Below, piece by piece: positions 8,059 to 16,131 of a stretch of 33,514 bases of DNA. Below the pieces are notes generated by a model. It was not told where the DNA came from, searched no databases, and was given only the letters and a program-made list of their open reading frames with translations. The position numbers were made by a program, and so were the translations under genes. Within the stretch, counting starts at the first letter, position 1, and every line of letters begins with the position of its first letter. The stretch is from Actinomycetes bacterium (GTDB lineage Bacteria; Actinomycetota; Actinomycetes; Propionibacteriales; Propionibacteriaceae): NCBI GenBank assembly GCA_023442485.1, contig JAEZZG010000055.1, positions 1 to 33,514 of the forward strand, given 5' to 3'.

Positions 8059-9003
8059 ATGTCTAGAGATCACGGCGACAAAAACACCCATCCGACCGCT
8101 GTCGATTTAGCGGAAACGGATCCACCCAAAGTCGGTGAGTTTTGGCTCGATGCACGGCTAACCTCGAGCAGTGCTGGCGTTGTTTTCTTGGCTCATTCGG
8201 CCTCTTTCCGATCCGTCATGGTGATTCTGCTGTCTGAAGGTGCGGCTACTGACCGGGCCGCGCGGGATCGATTCAGCGGCGAAATCAATAAGCTCCACAT
8301 CGACACGGTGGTGGCCCGCGGTGGTCAAGATCAAGATTATGGGCGGCTCGGTGTCAGGTATCAGGCTACTCAAGCATCACCGCACACCGGCGACGATGCT
8401 CCCCTAGCTCCTTGGGTGGCATTGCGCTATGACGGTTCTGCCGCCGCAGTCGCTGAGGCAGAGCGGATTCTCGCCCACGTCAACCTGTCTGGGATGGCAC
8501 CCCTGTCTGCCCCTCGTGGACCAAGCTATTCCCTGCACTGGTCGGAGCAGAAAGACCCAGGGGTGTGGCGGATTTGGCCACTGCCGTGGCCGGGACGCCA
8601 GGATCGACGTGGCTGGGTTGGTTATCTGACCTCACTTCTACTGGTGATCGCGGTGTGCGCGCTGGCACTGTTGATCGCAGTCTTGATATTCCAGCTACCC
8701 CCAGAACCCCCACCAAGTGGAGGTGGCGGCGGAAGTGACTCAAATAGTTCTTCCTCCCCGACCGAAACCGCTAGTGGAGAAGGTTCTCCGGAACCTCCGC
8801 CAACGACGGTGCCGCCCTCGATGCCGTCAGAAGGAGGGGAATCGCCGACTGACTCCGATCAGTCCCCCACGCCCAACCGCAAACTCGTCGTGGATGGTCT
8901 TTGGGTGCTTGATGAGCAGACCTCTCAATGGACACTGACTCCGGCCTCGATGAGTGCCGTGTCTGGTTCTTCGTTGGCTCATAAGACACCGGCCACCCCA
9001 TGA
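8059..9003 (+). CDS. Single-pass membrane protein of unknown function with a possible vestigial kinase-like N-lobe
   Basis: I do not recognise a named family. From the ATG at 8059 the protein has 314 residues: a cytoplasmic part of about 185, one strong membrane helix (about 186-213), and about 100 residues outside that are rich in Gly, Ser, Pro and Thr, typical of a disordered cell-wall-spanning region. Residues 29-80 resemble the small lobe of a Ser/Thr protein kinase (L-x-x-x-x-A-G-V-V-F-L-A, then V-M-V-I-L-L, then D-R-F-x-x-E-I-N-K-L), but the ATP-binding Lys of the V-A-V-K motif is replaced by Ile and no catalytic loop follows. A TTG at 8038 would add seven residues. The gene is divergent from moxR, which may hint at a shared envelope role. 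Confidence 0.72.
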   Translation: MSRDHGDKNTHPTAVDLAETDPPKVGEFWLDARLTSSSAGVVFLAHSASFRSVMVILLSEGAATDRAARDRFSGEINKLHIDTVVARGGQDQDYGRLGVRYQATQASPHTGDDAPLAPWVALRYDGSAAAVAEAERILAHVNLSGMAPLSAPRGPSYSLHWSEQKDPGVWRIWPLPWPGRQDRRGWVGYLTSLLLVIAVCALALLIAVLIFQLPPEPPPSGGGGGSDSNSSSSPTETASGEGSPEPPPTTVPPSMPSEGGESPTDSDQSPTPNRKLVVDGLWVLDEQTSQWTLTPASMSAVSGSSLAHKTPATP

Positions 9004-9281
9004 CCACAGCACCGGCCACTGAATAACCGCAGTACCGTATCCGTCCGATGAGTAGAAATGGGCTCGTCCTAGAGGGAGATAAGGTTCCTGTTTCCTTGGC
9101 ATTGCGGCAGGCGGCTTTTCTCGACACCTGAGGCAGACAGCTCTTATTCGTCACCACCGTGACCTTGCTCTCCCCCATCATCCTCGGGTGCTATTCCTCG
9201 GTGAGGCAATCGAGGATTGGGGATACCAGGGCCGATAGACTAGTTCTAGATCATTCCGCTTCCATCATCTAGAAAGGCATC

Positions 9282-10118
9282 ATGACCGTCGCAAACACCA
9301 CACTTCGCCCCATCGATCTCGTTGCAACCGACCTTGACGGCACCTTCCTCAGTACCGACTCTGCCCTCATCCAGGCCAACATCGACGCAATGACAAGGGC
9401 CAACGCTGAAGGTGTGCGCGTAGTCTTCGCCACCGGTCGACCTTCACGCTTCATTGATCCGCTGCTGTCACTAGATTTTCTCGAACCCCTGGTGATTTCC
9501 TGCAATGGCGGAATGATCACCAACCTGAGCGGAGATGACGTCATCAAGCACTATCCGTGCGACCCGGACGCAACCATCTCAGCCTTCAATGATTTACGCC
9601 GCCACATCCCCGACCTCCTCGTCGGTGCCGAATACCTCGATGGGTGGGGGCGGACTCCCGGTTTTCCTGAGTTTGCCGAATTCGTCAACCCCACGATCGA
9701 AGGCGATATCCCCGACCTGATCGCTCACGCCGATGTGGTCAAGATCATGGTGAAGTCATACTCACACAAGACGCCCGATCTGGGCCGGATCGCGTCACAG
9801 GTCGTCGGGGATAGATTGACCTGCACATACTCCTTCCCCGATCACGAGGGAATGATTGAGTTGACCGCGGCAGGGGTGACTAAGGGGACCGCTCTGGATC
9901 ACTTGCTAGCGAGCTTCGCTATCGATCCCTGTCGAGTTGCCGCATTCGGCGACATGCCTAACGATGCGGACATGTTGGCGAAGGTGGGATACCCCTTCGT
10001 CATGGCCGGGGCCCATCCGCAGCTACACGAGATCGGTTTCCCCGTCGCAGGCAACAATGACGATGGAGCTGTGGGGCTTGCACTCGACGAACTCCTGAAT
10101 CGGGGCGGCCAGCGATGA
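9282..10118 (+). CDS. Cof-type HAD-IIB family hydrolase (sugar-phosphate or related phosphatase)
   Basis: The 278-residue protein has the HAD nucleophile motif DLDGT at residues 17-21 (nucleophile Asp17), FATGRP as motif II region, and the C-terminal acidic motif FGDMPNDADML. The large type IIB cap and the length fit the Cof/YidA-like phosphatases, which act on sugar phosphates, flavin or PLP-type substrates. The ATG has AGAAAGG upstream. It is convergent with cobS. The substrate cannot be told from sequence alone. Upstream, 9004-9281 shows no gene and probably holds its promoter. Confidence 0.92.
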   Translation: MTVANTTLRPIDLVATDLDGTFLSTDSALIQANIDAMTRANAEGVRVVFATGRPSRFIDPLLSLDFLEPLVISCNGGMITNLSGDDVIKHYPCDPDATISAFNDLRRHIPDLLVGAEYLDGWGRTPGFPEFAEFVNPTIEGDIPDLIAHADVVKIMVKSYSHKTPDLGRIASQVVGDRLTCTYSFPDHEGMIELTAAGVTKGTALDHLLASFAIDPCRVAAFGDMPNDADMLAKVGYPFVMAGAHPQLHEIGFPVAGNNDDGAVGLALDELLNRGGQR

Positions 10119-10350
10119 GGATCTCGGGCTGATTTCTCCACGCTTGCACCCACCCGTTATCTTCTCTTGCGCCGCGCCACTGAAATACCCAGTTGCGCCG
10201 CGCGTCTGCGTCATTGGTTTCGGCCTGATCTAGGTCCTCGCCAGCACACATCTATTACGCCACCCTGGCGACGCGGAGCATCGGTTGCAAAAACGTTGCA
10301 GATACGGGAGAGGGTCGGTCAGAGACCTGACGATAGACGGTGCCAGCTAA
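10119..10350. other. Gap between convergent genes with small hairpins and an 11-bp direct repeat
   Basis: No gene is visible. The 11-mer TTGCGCCGCGC occurs twice, at 10167-10177 and 10193-10203. Two small hairpins, CGCCA/TGGCG at 10258-10270 and GTCAG/CTGAC at 10318-10331, lie downstream of the cobS stop on the minus strand. Either could help terminate the cobU-cobS transcript, but neither has a T tract. Confidence 0.4.
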
Positions 10351-11127
10351 CTAGCTCGCTAAGGCTGCTACGAGAAGGAAGATTGTCGTGGATAGTTCGA
10401 GGGTGGAACCGAGGGTGTCACCCGTCATTCCGCCCAGCCTGCCGCATAGGTAGCGACGCCAGCAGATCGCAATGCCGACGGAGACGATCGTGGCCACAGG
10501 AAAGACGAGGACACCTCGCCAACCCAGCCCAAGACCGCCAATTCCGGCGGAAACAATCACCACCAACACCAGGTTGACGAGGAAGGTGAGGCCGGTCGTG
10601 GTGCCGATATACATCGACCCCATGCCGTCTTTTCGAGCCGCACTGACCCAAGAACACGTTCCCTCGAGGGCTGCCATTCGGCCGACGACGGGGGCAAATC
10701 CGATGACGGCGAGGACAGCCCATCCTGCAAAATGTGGGCTTACCAGACAGGCTAGATTGATGAGCAGCATCAGGACTAAGGTGATCACACCCATCGGCCC
10801 GATGTCGTGTTGTTTCATGATTGCTAGGGCTTCGGGGGCTGGCTTATGTGAGGCCAGACCATCAGCGGTGTCGGCGACGCCGTCGAGGTGGAATCCTCCG
10901 GTGAGCGCAATCCAGCACGTCATTCCGATCACAGCCGCTAGAACAGGACCTGCCCCAGTGACGATCACTAATGCAGCCACTGCCGCAGAGATGGCCCCGA
11001 TTACTCCGCCGACCCAAGGGATCAGGGCTAAGGCACCGCGGGTGGTGTTCTTATTCCAGTCCAGGACCGGAGGCAGCGGGATGACGGTGAACAAACTAAG
11101 TGCGGCATGAACTGGATTAGCCATCAT
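10351..11127 (-). CDS. cobS: Adenosylcobinamide-GDP ribazoletransferase (cobalamin synthase)
   Basis: CobS joins alpha-ribazole (phosphate) to adenosylcobinamide-GDP, the last assembly step of the B12 nucleotide loop, in the membrane. The 258-residue protein is strongly hydrophobic with several membrane helices. It carries the family hallmark GGFHLDGVADTADGL near residues 77-91, whose acidic residues bind metal. It ends with the usual hydrophobic tail. The start region has two consecutive ATG codons (11127 and 11124); the gene overlaps the end of cobU by 11 bases, so the pair is co-transcribed and probably coupled in translation. Identification is firm. Confidence 0.95.
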   Translation of the reverse strand: MMANPVHAALSLFTVIPLPPVLDWNKNTTRGALALIPWVGGVIGAISAAVAALVIVTGAGPVLAAVIGMTCWIALTGGFHLDGVADTADGLASHKPAPEALAIMKQHDIGPMGVITLVLMLLINLACLVSPHFAGWAVLAVIGFAPVVGRMAALEGTCSWVSAARKDGMGSMYIGTTTGLTFLVNLVLVVIVSAGIGGLGLGWRGVLVFPVATIVSVGIAICWRRYLCGRLGGMTGDTLGSTLELSTTIFLLVAALAS

Positions 11128-11875
11128 TCCTCGCTGACGTCGATGTGTGAGAGGTGAGTTTTCCGGCTCGCTTGAGATAGATAGGAATCCCCGATATGGA
11201 GGCTACGACGTCGTCGCAGACCGACGCGAGCGCGGCATTGGTGCGGCCAAGCATGTCTCTGTAGTAGCGCGTGAGTCGGTCTGCGGGCACCACGCCGGAG
11301 CCGACCTCATTGGTCACTGCCACGACGGTGCGGGTGGTCGATGCAAAGGCTGCGGCGAGGTCGGCTACGGCCTGGTGCACCGCGTCGTGGGAACCCGGCT
11401 CGTCCGTCCATACACCGGCGTGATCCATCACCCTGGTCAGCCACACCCCGATGCAATCGATCAACACCGGTCGAGGTGAGTCGGTAGCGAGCACGCCGAT
11501 GAGGTCGATGGTTTCGATGGTTTCCCACGACGCGGGACGCCGCTTGCGGTGGATATCAATGCGCCGCTGCCATTCCGAGTCCTCAGGATTGATGGCTGAG
11601 GTGGCCACATAATCGATCTGATCCCCCATCAAGATTGACTCCGCAAACACGGACTTCCCCGAGCGGGCACCACCTGTCACCAACATGGTGAAGTGATCAC
11701 GTTTGCCGACCCGTCTATCGGATGAGTCTGGGCCTTCATCAGACCCGCACACCGCAGCAGTCACGGTGTCATCGGACATACACACCTCTGGTACATCGTA
11801 TTTGCGCAACTGTGAAACCAGTTGCATGGCGTCAGCGTTGTCGGGATCGATCCTAAACTCATATCGAATCGTCAT
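11117..11875 (-). CDS. cobU: Bifunctional adenosylcobinamide kinase / adenosylcobinamide-phosphate guanylyltransferase, with an N-terminal extension
   Basis: CobU phosphorylates adenosylcobinamide and transfers GMP to it, making adenosylcobinamide-GDP for CobS. The catalytic part begins at about residue 63 with the P-loop GGARSGKS (68-75). It then shows the guanylylated histidine region HRKRRPASWETIE and the conserved stretch NEVGSGVVPADRLTRYYRDM. In front lies a 62-residue extension (MTIRYEFRIDPDNADAM...) that typical CobU proteins of about 180 residues lack. An internal ATG at 11686 would give the standard length, but the extension has normal codon use and its own start with AGAGG close upstream. 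It is the first gene of the cobU-cobS pair. The role of the extension is unknown. Confidence 0.93.
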   Translation of the reverse strand: MTIRYEFRIDPDNADAMQLVSQLRKYDVPEVCMSDDTVTAAVCGSDEGPDSSDRRVGKRDHFTMLVTGGARSGKSVFAESILMGDQIDYVATSAINPEDSEWQRRIDIHRKRRPASWETIETIDLIGVLATDSPRPVLIDCIGVWLTRVMDHAGVWTDEPGSHDAVHQAVADLAAAFASTTRTVVAVTNEVGSGVVPADRLTRYYRDMLGRTNAALASVCDDVVASISGIPIYLKRAGKLTSHTSTSARNDG

Positions 11876-11960
11876 TACCTCTACCTATGCCTCAATTCGC
11901 AACCCTCCACCCCGGTTGGGCGGAGCCTTCTCTTCGCAACCTTAGGCACCCAGCTCCGAT

Positions 11961-11976
11961 TAGGCGGGATCGCCTA
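11961..11976. repeat. Perfect inverted repeat upstream of cobU
   Basis: TAGGCG and CGCCTA flank a four-base loop (GGAT), giving a perfect six-base-pair hairpin or dyad in the cobU leader region, 85 bases from the cobU start. It could be an operator or an RNA stem. Nothing more can be said from sequence alone. Confidence 0.4.
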
Positions 11977-11999
11977 CCCGCAGCCGCGTCGAATCACAC

Positions 12000-12022
12000 C
12001 CACGATCACCCGCGAATAGACC
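12000..12022. repeat. 23-bp direct repeat, copy 1 (upstream of cobU)
   Basis: This 23-base unit (core ATCACCCGCGAATAGACC) recurs identically at 12056-12078, with starts 56 bases apart. Partial copies of the same core lie between them (ACCCGCGAG near 12038) and after them (TCACTCCTGAATAGG near 12088-12102). The array fills the gap between cobT and cobU and could carry regulator binding sites for the minus-strand cobU-cobS transcript. It is not a CRISPR array: units are too few and spacing is irregular. Confidence 0.7.
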
Positions 12023-12055
12023 CTAGTAACACTTATACCCGCGAGCATGCCCTAT

Positions 12056-12078
12056 CCACGATCACCCGCGAATAGACC
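12056..12078. repeat. 23-bp direct repeat, copy 2 (upstream of cobU)
   Basis: Identical to the unit at 12000-12022. It lies 181 bases upstream of the cobU start and 42 bases beyond the cobT stop. A degenerate third copy follows immediately. Confidence 0.7.
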
Positions 12079-12119
12079 ATCCACACTCACTCCTGAATAG
12101 GACCCACTCATCGCCGCGC

Positions 12120-13220
12120 CTACTCGCGCTCCGGGCTCACCCCAGCTTCGTCAAACTTAGTGACCTCGAGCATGATATTGGCCGCTTGTCTAAGGATAGG
12201 CAAGGCCAGCACAGCGCCCGATCCTTCACCCAGGCACAACCCGAGCTGCAGCATCGGCTCTAAGCCTAGAGAATCGATCGCGGCCTTGATCCCCGGCTCC
12301 TTGCCCACATGTCCGGCATACATATACCCGACCGAATCCGGGCACAGTGCCGCAGCAACCATGGCCCCCGAGCACCCAATCACCCCGTCAAGCAGCACCG
12401 GCAGACGCCGAGCCGCCGCCCCCAGAATGAAGCCTGCGGTGGCGGCGTGTTCAAATCCGCCGACCATCGCTAGGGCCTGCAAGGGCTGGTTCGGGTCGGG
12501 ATGATTGACCTCGAAAACCTGCCTGAGCGCAGCCCGCTTCTTCTCGAACTTGCTCCCGACGGTATCGGATCCCCAACCCACAATCTCGTCGATCGGTTTG
12601 CCGGAAAAGACGGAAATCAACGCCGACGCCGGAGACGTATTGCCAATGCCGACTTCGCCTGTGATCAACACCGAATATCCGCGATCGGCTGCCCAATCAG
12701 CAGTCTCGATTCCCGCGATGATCGCCTTCAGGGCCTCTTCCTCTGTCATCGCAGGACCTTCGGTCATGTCCTCGGTCCCTGCCTTGATCCACATATTGGC
12801 GAACCGATCGTCTTCTTCGACACCGAGATCGTCACGCTCATTGAGAGGCTTCAAAATACCGAGATCGACGACGCGAACATCGGCACCTGCCCCGCGAGCC
12901 AGGACCGCCACTGATGCACCGCCACGGTAGATATTGGCAGCCATCGATGAGGTGATCTCCTGGGGCCACGGGGAGGTCTTCAGTGCACACCCGTGGTCGG
13001 CGGCGAAGACCGCAACCAGGCCCTTGTCGATGGGCGGTGGCGGAACCTGTCCGGCAATCGCACACAACTGGTTCCCATAATCTTCTAGGGTGGCCAGCGA
13101 ACGCACCGGCTTGGTCAAGTTCTCCTGGTATTTCCATGCTTGCTCAAGGACATCCCGATCAATCGCAGAAATGGTAGAGATCAAGTGCTTCAGACGGGCC
13201 AAGTCAGACATTTCATTCAT
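12120..13220 (-). CDS. cobT: Nicotinate-nucleotide--dimethylbenzimidazole phosphoribosyltransferase
   Basis: CobT makes alpha-ribazole phosphate, the activated lower ligand of B12, from nicotinate mononucleotide and 5,6-dimethylbenzimidazole. The 366-residue protein shows the family motifs VFAADHGCA, TGEVGIGNTSPASAL, the GGFEHAATAGFILGAA stretch and LGLCLGEGSGAVLALPIL with the catalytic glutamate (GEGSGA) near the C-terminus. The frame opens at a TTG (13232), but AAGGAG sits only one base before it, so I take the ATG at 13220 (spacing about 13); an ATG at 13211 is also possible. It lies 33 bases downstream of the aminotransferase gene in the same transcript as cbiB. It is separated from cobU by a repeat-bearing gap. 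Confidence 0.94.
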   Translation of the reverse strand: MNEMSDLARLKHLISTISAIDRDVLEQAWKYQENLTKPVRSLATLEDYGNQLCAIAGQVPPPPIDKGLVAVFAADHGCALKTSPWPQEITSSMAANIYRGGASVAVLARGAGADVRVVDLGILKPLNERDDLGVEEDDRFANMWIKAGTEDMTEGPAMTEEEALKAIIAGIETADWAADRGYSVLITGEVGIGNTSPASALISVFSGKPIDEIVGWGSDTVGSKFEKKRAALRQVFEVNHPDPNQPLQALAMVGGFEHAATAGFILGAAARRLPVLLDGVIGCSGAMVAAALCPDSVGYMYAGHVGKEPGIKAAIDSLGLEPMLQLGLCLGEGSGAVLALPILRQAANIMLEVTKFDEAGVSPERE

Positions 13221-13253
13221 GAACGGATTCAATCTCCTTGATAGATGATGTGG

Positions 13254-14405
13254 TCAGATGGAATCGTGAAGAGAGTCATTATTCGTTGTCAGGATGCGCC
13301 CCAGGGCTTCCACCACACAGCGGTTGACCTCCGGTCGTCGAACCGCAATCCGCACCCAACTGGAATCTAATCCGGGGAAGGTTTCGCCTCTGCGTACTCT
13401 AATCTGTTCACGACGCAGTCGCTCGCGGAGCAGGAATTGTTCATCGAGGCTTTGGCGAGCCGGCAAACACGGTTCAGGTGTGGTCCATCTGTCTTCGACG
13501 TGAACCAGGACGAATGGGGCCTGTGGAGAGCCGGCGACCTCGATCCCCTCTTCCCGCAGCCAGGCGACAAACTCGCGTTTCCACGCGCTCAACTGGCGGG
13601 CCCGACGTGCGGAAAACTCCACTCCTTGTGCACCCCGGCACAGCTCCAGGGCCCGCAAAGCCTGCCCGGAGACGGACCACAACTGCTGCAACTGGCTCAT
13701 CTTGGCAATCAGGGCTGGGTCTCCGACGGCGTATCCTGCCCGAATTCCTGGAATCCCGAAGGTCTTAGTCAGCGAACGCAACACAATCACGCCATCCATC
13801 TGGGAGCCGATCATGGATTCAGGTTCGCCTGGGACAGCGTCGAGGAATACCTCATCGACCACGACGATGCGACGACGGCCGTCACGGCGCATCCTCAGCG
13901 ATGCGATGTCGTCACGACGGTGAAGTACAGAGGTCGGGTTAGTTGGGTTGCCGATGAAGACCACATCCCCGAAGTCGGGGACTTCGTCGGGGTTGAGAAC
14001 AAAGCCCTGGGCCGGGTCGAGGATGTGATGATGTGTGCAGATGCGTCGCGAGACCAAGGCTTCGTCAGGTCCAGAGAACTGCGGATGAATAACAAGGGCG
14101 GACTTTTCGCCGGGAGGCAGCAAAGCCTGGGCGATGAGTGAAAAACCTTCCGAGGAACCGTTGAGGCAGAGTACTTGGTCGACGGAGACGTGGTGGGATT
14201 CGGCGACGACGGCTGTGGCTCGGCCGGCGTTTGGGTAGCGCAGTGCGAGCTTAGGGTTTGCGAGGGCGTCGGCGAGAAATGCGGGCGGGCCGTCATCGTT
14301 GACGTTGACTGCTACGTCGATGAGGCCATCGACGTCTTCCCTGTCGCCGTGAAAAAATCCTTGCTGGTAGGAGTCGCTCATGTCGGTTTGAAGTGCGCCA
14401 GTCAT
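13254..14405 (-). CDS. PLP-dependent aminotransferase of the CobD/CobC type (threonine-phosphate decarboxylase candidate)
   Basis: This fold-type I PLP enzyme of 383 residues sits between cbiB and cobT. In that position, family members decarboxylate L-threonine phosphate to aminopropanol phosphate, the linker that CbiB attaches to cobyric acid. Visible motifs are GNPTNPT (about 152-158), VVVDEVFLD (181-189) and the PLP lysine Lys214 in SLTKTFGIPGIRAGY. The open frame extends upstream to 14462, but that would overlap cbiB by 37 bases, so I take the ATG at 14405; there is no clear ribosome binding site, and an ATG at 14381 is possible. Histidinol-phosphate aminotransferase is the main alternative, but the context argues for cobalamin synthesis. 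Confidence 0.85.
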   Translation of the reverse strand: MTGALQTDMSDSYQQGFFHGDREDVDGLIDVAVNVNDDGPPAFLADALANPKLALRYPNAGRATAVVAESHHVSVDQVLCLNGSSEGFSLIAQALLPPGEKSALVIHPQFSGPDEALVSRRICTHHHILDPAQGFVLNPDEVPDFGDVVFIGNPTNPTSVLHRRDDIASLRMRRDGRRRIVVVDEVFLDAVPGEPESMIGSQMDGVIVLRSLTKTFGIPGIRAGYAVGDPALIAKMSQLQQLWSVSGQALRALELCRGAQGVEFSARRARQLSAWKREFVAWLREEGIEVAGSPQAPFVLVHVEDRWTTPEPCLPARQSLDEQFLLRERLRREQIRVRRGETFPGLDSSWVRIAVRRPEVNRCVVEALGRILTTNNDSLHDSI

Positions 14406-14425
14406 ATCGTTTCTAAGCCTACACA

Positions 14426-15397
14426 CTAGAGCTGCTGGCGCCGGATTCGTCTCAGTAACCACTCTCTGCCTGCCAACACCGCAAACGCCCCGATGGTGGC
14501 CACCCCGGTTACCGCCTTGACTAGGGTAGATGCCTTTCTAATCTGCTCTGGCTTGGGACGTTGCCCATCCCCAAGATAAGGCCGGAACTCGCTGCGATTT
14601 CCGTAGTACTGGTTGCACCCTCCCAGCCTGACCTTCAACGCACCAGCAAAAGCTGATTCACACCAACCACCGTTGGGGCTAGGGTGTTTGGCTCCGTCAC
14701 GGTTCATGATCGCCCAGGCCTGCCCCACATTTCCACCGACCAGAGGAGCGAGCAGACAGGTCAACGCTCCGGTGATCCTAGCCGGGATGTAATCCAAGAC
14801 GTCATCGAGTCTCGCTGCTGCGGTCCCGAAGCGGCGGTAGCGATCATTCTTGTGCCCGATCATAGCGTCCAAGGTGTTGACTGCCCGGTGAATCAACATG
14901 CCAGGCAGCCCGGCGACGGCTCCCCAGAACAGCGATGCCACTGCAGCGTCGGCAGTATTTTCGGCCAGGGACTCGATGGTGGCCCGGCACAGCTCGGGCT
15001 CGTCGAGCCGATCAGGGTCACGCCCGCACAGATAGGACAGTCTCCCTCGCGCCGCATCGAGGTCGCCGGATTCGAGGAAGGAGGCCATCACTATGCCTTC
15101 ACGAGACAAACTCGCCGCCCCGATGACGGCCCAGGTGGACAGGCTATAAGTCAGCCAGGACAGGTGCCGGAGGCGTGACAGGAGGCTGCCGATGGCGACG
15201 ACGGGGGTAAGGGTAGCGAGGACGTGGATGGCCCCGGCGCTGTGACTATCGCGCCAGGTGAAAGGTTCGACGAAGTTCGACCAGGTGCCGAACCAGGCTA
15301 CCGGGTGGAACCGGTTGGGTACGTCTTTACAGATCTGGTCGATCACGACGCCACTGGCCAGGCCGGCTGCCGATCCGATCTGGAATCGTCTGCTCAT
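14426..15397 (-). CDS. cbiB: Adenosylcobinamide-phosphate synthase (CbiB/CobD family)
   Basis: CbiB joins aminopropanol (phosphate) to adenosylcobyric acid at the membrane. The 323-residue protein starts with the family N-terminus (ASGVVIDQICKDVPNRFHPVAWFG), which is typical and spans residues 15-38. It also carries ESLAENTADAAVASLFWGAVAGLPG-type sequence (residues about 164-188), RAVNTLDAMIGHKNDRYRRFG-type sequence, and ARLDDVLDYIPARI. Several membrane helices are present, including one at the C-terminus. It is the first gene of the cbiB-aminotransferase-cobT transcript. It is divergent from the histidine phosphatase with only 83 bases between them, so both promoters must lie in that short gap. 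Confidence 0.95.
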   Translation of the reverse strand: MSRRFQIGSAAGLASGVVIDQICKDVPNRFHPVAWFGTWSNFVEPFTWRDSHSAGAIHVLATLTPVVAIGSLLSRLRHLSWLTYSLSTWAVIGAASLSREGIVMASFLESGDLDAARGRLSYLCGRDPDRLDEPELCRATIESLAENTADAAVASLFWGAVAGLPGMLIHRAVNTLDAMIGHKNDRYRRFGTAAARLDDVLDYIPARITGALTCLLAPLVGGNVGQAWAIMNRDGAKHPSPNGGWCESAFAGALKVRLGGCNQYYGNRSEFRPYLGDGQRPKPEQIRKASTLVKAVTGVATIGAFAVLAGREWLLRRIRRQQL

Positions 15398-15480
15398 ACC
15401 TAAGAATGTCCTCTCTCGCAGTGTTGCTACCGGGCTACCATCGTGGCACAGCCTGGTCTGGATGTGATTGACTTCATTGT

Positions 15481-16086
15481 GTGTCCATCCTTTATTTAGT
15501 GCGTCACGGTCAGTCCACCTGGAATGTCGAGCGTCGGGTCCAAGGTCAGTGCATGGATGTGCCGCTGACCGAGTTCGGGATTGAACAGGCGAGGACGGCC
15601 GGCACCGAGTTGGCAGGAGTCGGGGCGTCCAGGCTGGTGTCCTCCGATCAACTCAGAGCCGTCCAGACCGCCACTATCATCGCTGGGTTTGTTGGTTTGC
15701 CGGTGGAGACTTCCGCGTTGTTACGCGAACAGTTCCTAGGCGATATGGAGGGGAAGCTTTCAATCGAGTTGGAGCCGCTGCCGATTCCGGAAGGCAAGCA
15801 CATCAACGAGATTCGCTGGAGTGGCGGTGAATCGGTGGTTGATGTGTGGGGCAGATGCCGCCGATTTGTTGAGCAACTGAAGGATTCGCCCTCCCCCGTC
15901 ATCGTCGTCTCACATGGCCAAACCTTGGCATGTCTGGCAACCCTGCTGGATGGAGACACCGTCTATGAGGTTTTACCCGGACGGTTCAAGAATGCCCAGG
16001 TGATTCGTTTCGACGTGGACCTGGATGCCCTCGACGTTCAAACCGGGAGTGGACCTGCCCAGGTTGGTCCAAGTTACGCGAAATAG
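15481..16086 (+). CDS. Histidine phosphatase family protein (possible alpha-ribazole phosphatase)
   Basis: A 201-residue member of the phosphoglycerate-mutase-like histidine phosphatases. The phosphorylated histidine lies in LVRHGQSTWN at residues 6-15, a conserved Arg-bearing SSDQLRAVQTA stretch follows, and the second catalytic histidine is in VVSHGQTLACL. The start is GTG at 15481 with no clear ribosome binding site. Its position divergent from cbiB suggests the CobC role, removal of the 5' phosphate from alpha-ribazole phosphate or adenosylcobalamin phosphate. This superfamily is broad, so the substrate is an inference from context. Confidence 0.88.
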   Translation: MSILYLVRHGQSTWNVERRVQGQCMDVPLTEFGIEQARTAGTELAGVGASRLVSSDQLRAVQTATIIAGFVGLPVETSALLREQFLGDMEGKLSIELEPLPIPEGKHINEIRWSGGESVVDVWGRCRRFVEQLKDSPSPVIVVSHGQTLACLATLLDGDTVYEVLPGRFKNAQVIRFDVDLDALDVQTGSGPAQVGPSYAK

Positions 16087-16110
16087 AGCGATCCGGGTAA
16101 GATGCACTTC

Positions 16111-16129
16111 GGTGATCATCCCGATCACC
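16111..16129 (+). other. Seven-base-pair hairpin just before the tRNA
   Basis: GGTGATC and GATCACC form a perfect stem around ATCCC, ending two bases before the tRNA. With no T tract it is a weak terminator for the phosphatase gene; it could instead be a stem in the 5' leader of the tRNA precursor or a dyad operator. Confidence 0.4.
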
Positions 16130-16131
16130 TC

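Noticed and set aside
8987..9019. Ten-base direct repeat CACCGGCCAC across the stop of the membrane protein gene
   Set aside because: It is short and GC-rich, 23 bases apart, and fits chance or a small slippage event.
10160..10340. B12-riboswitch-like words (GCCACTG and a GACCTG segment) on the plus strand
   Set aside because: The G-G-T-G-x-A-A segment is missing, and the strand is wrong for cobS and no plus-strand gene follows, so the matches look accidental.
12000..12104. CRISPR-like repeats
   Set aside because: Only two exact copies exist, spacing is irregular, and there are no cas genes.
13437..14141. 234-codon plus-strand open frame
   Set aside because: It lies wholly opposite the CobD/CobC-type aminotransferase, whose motifs are intact, and shows no domain of its own.
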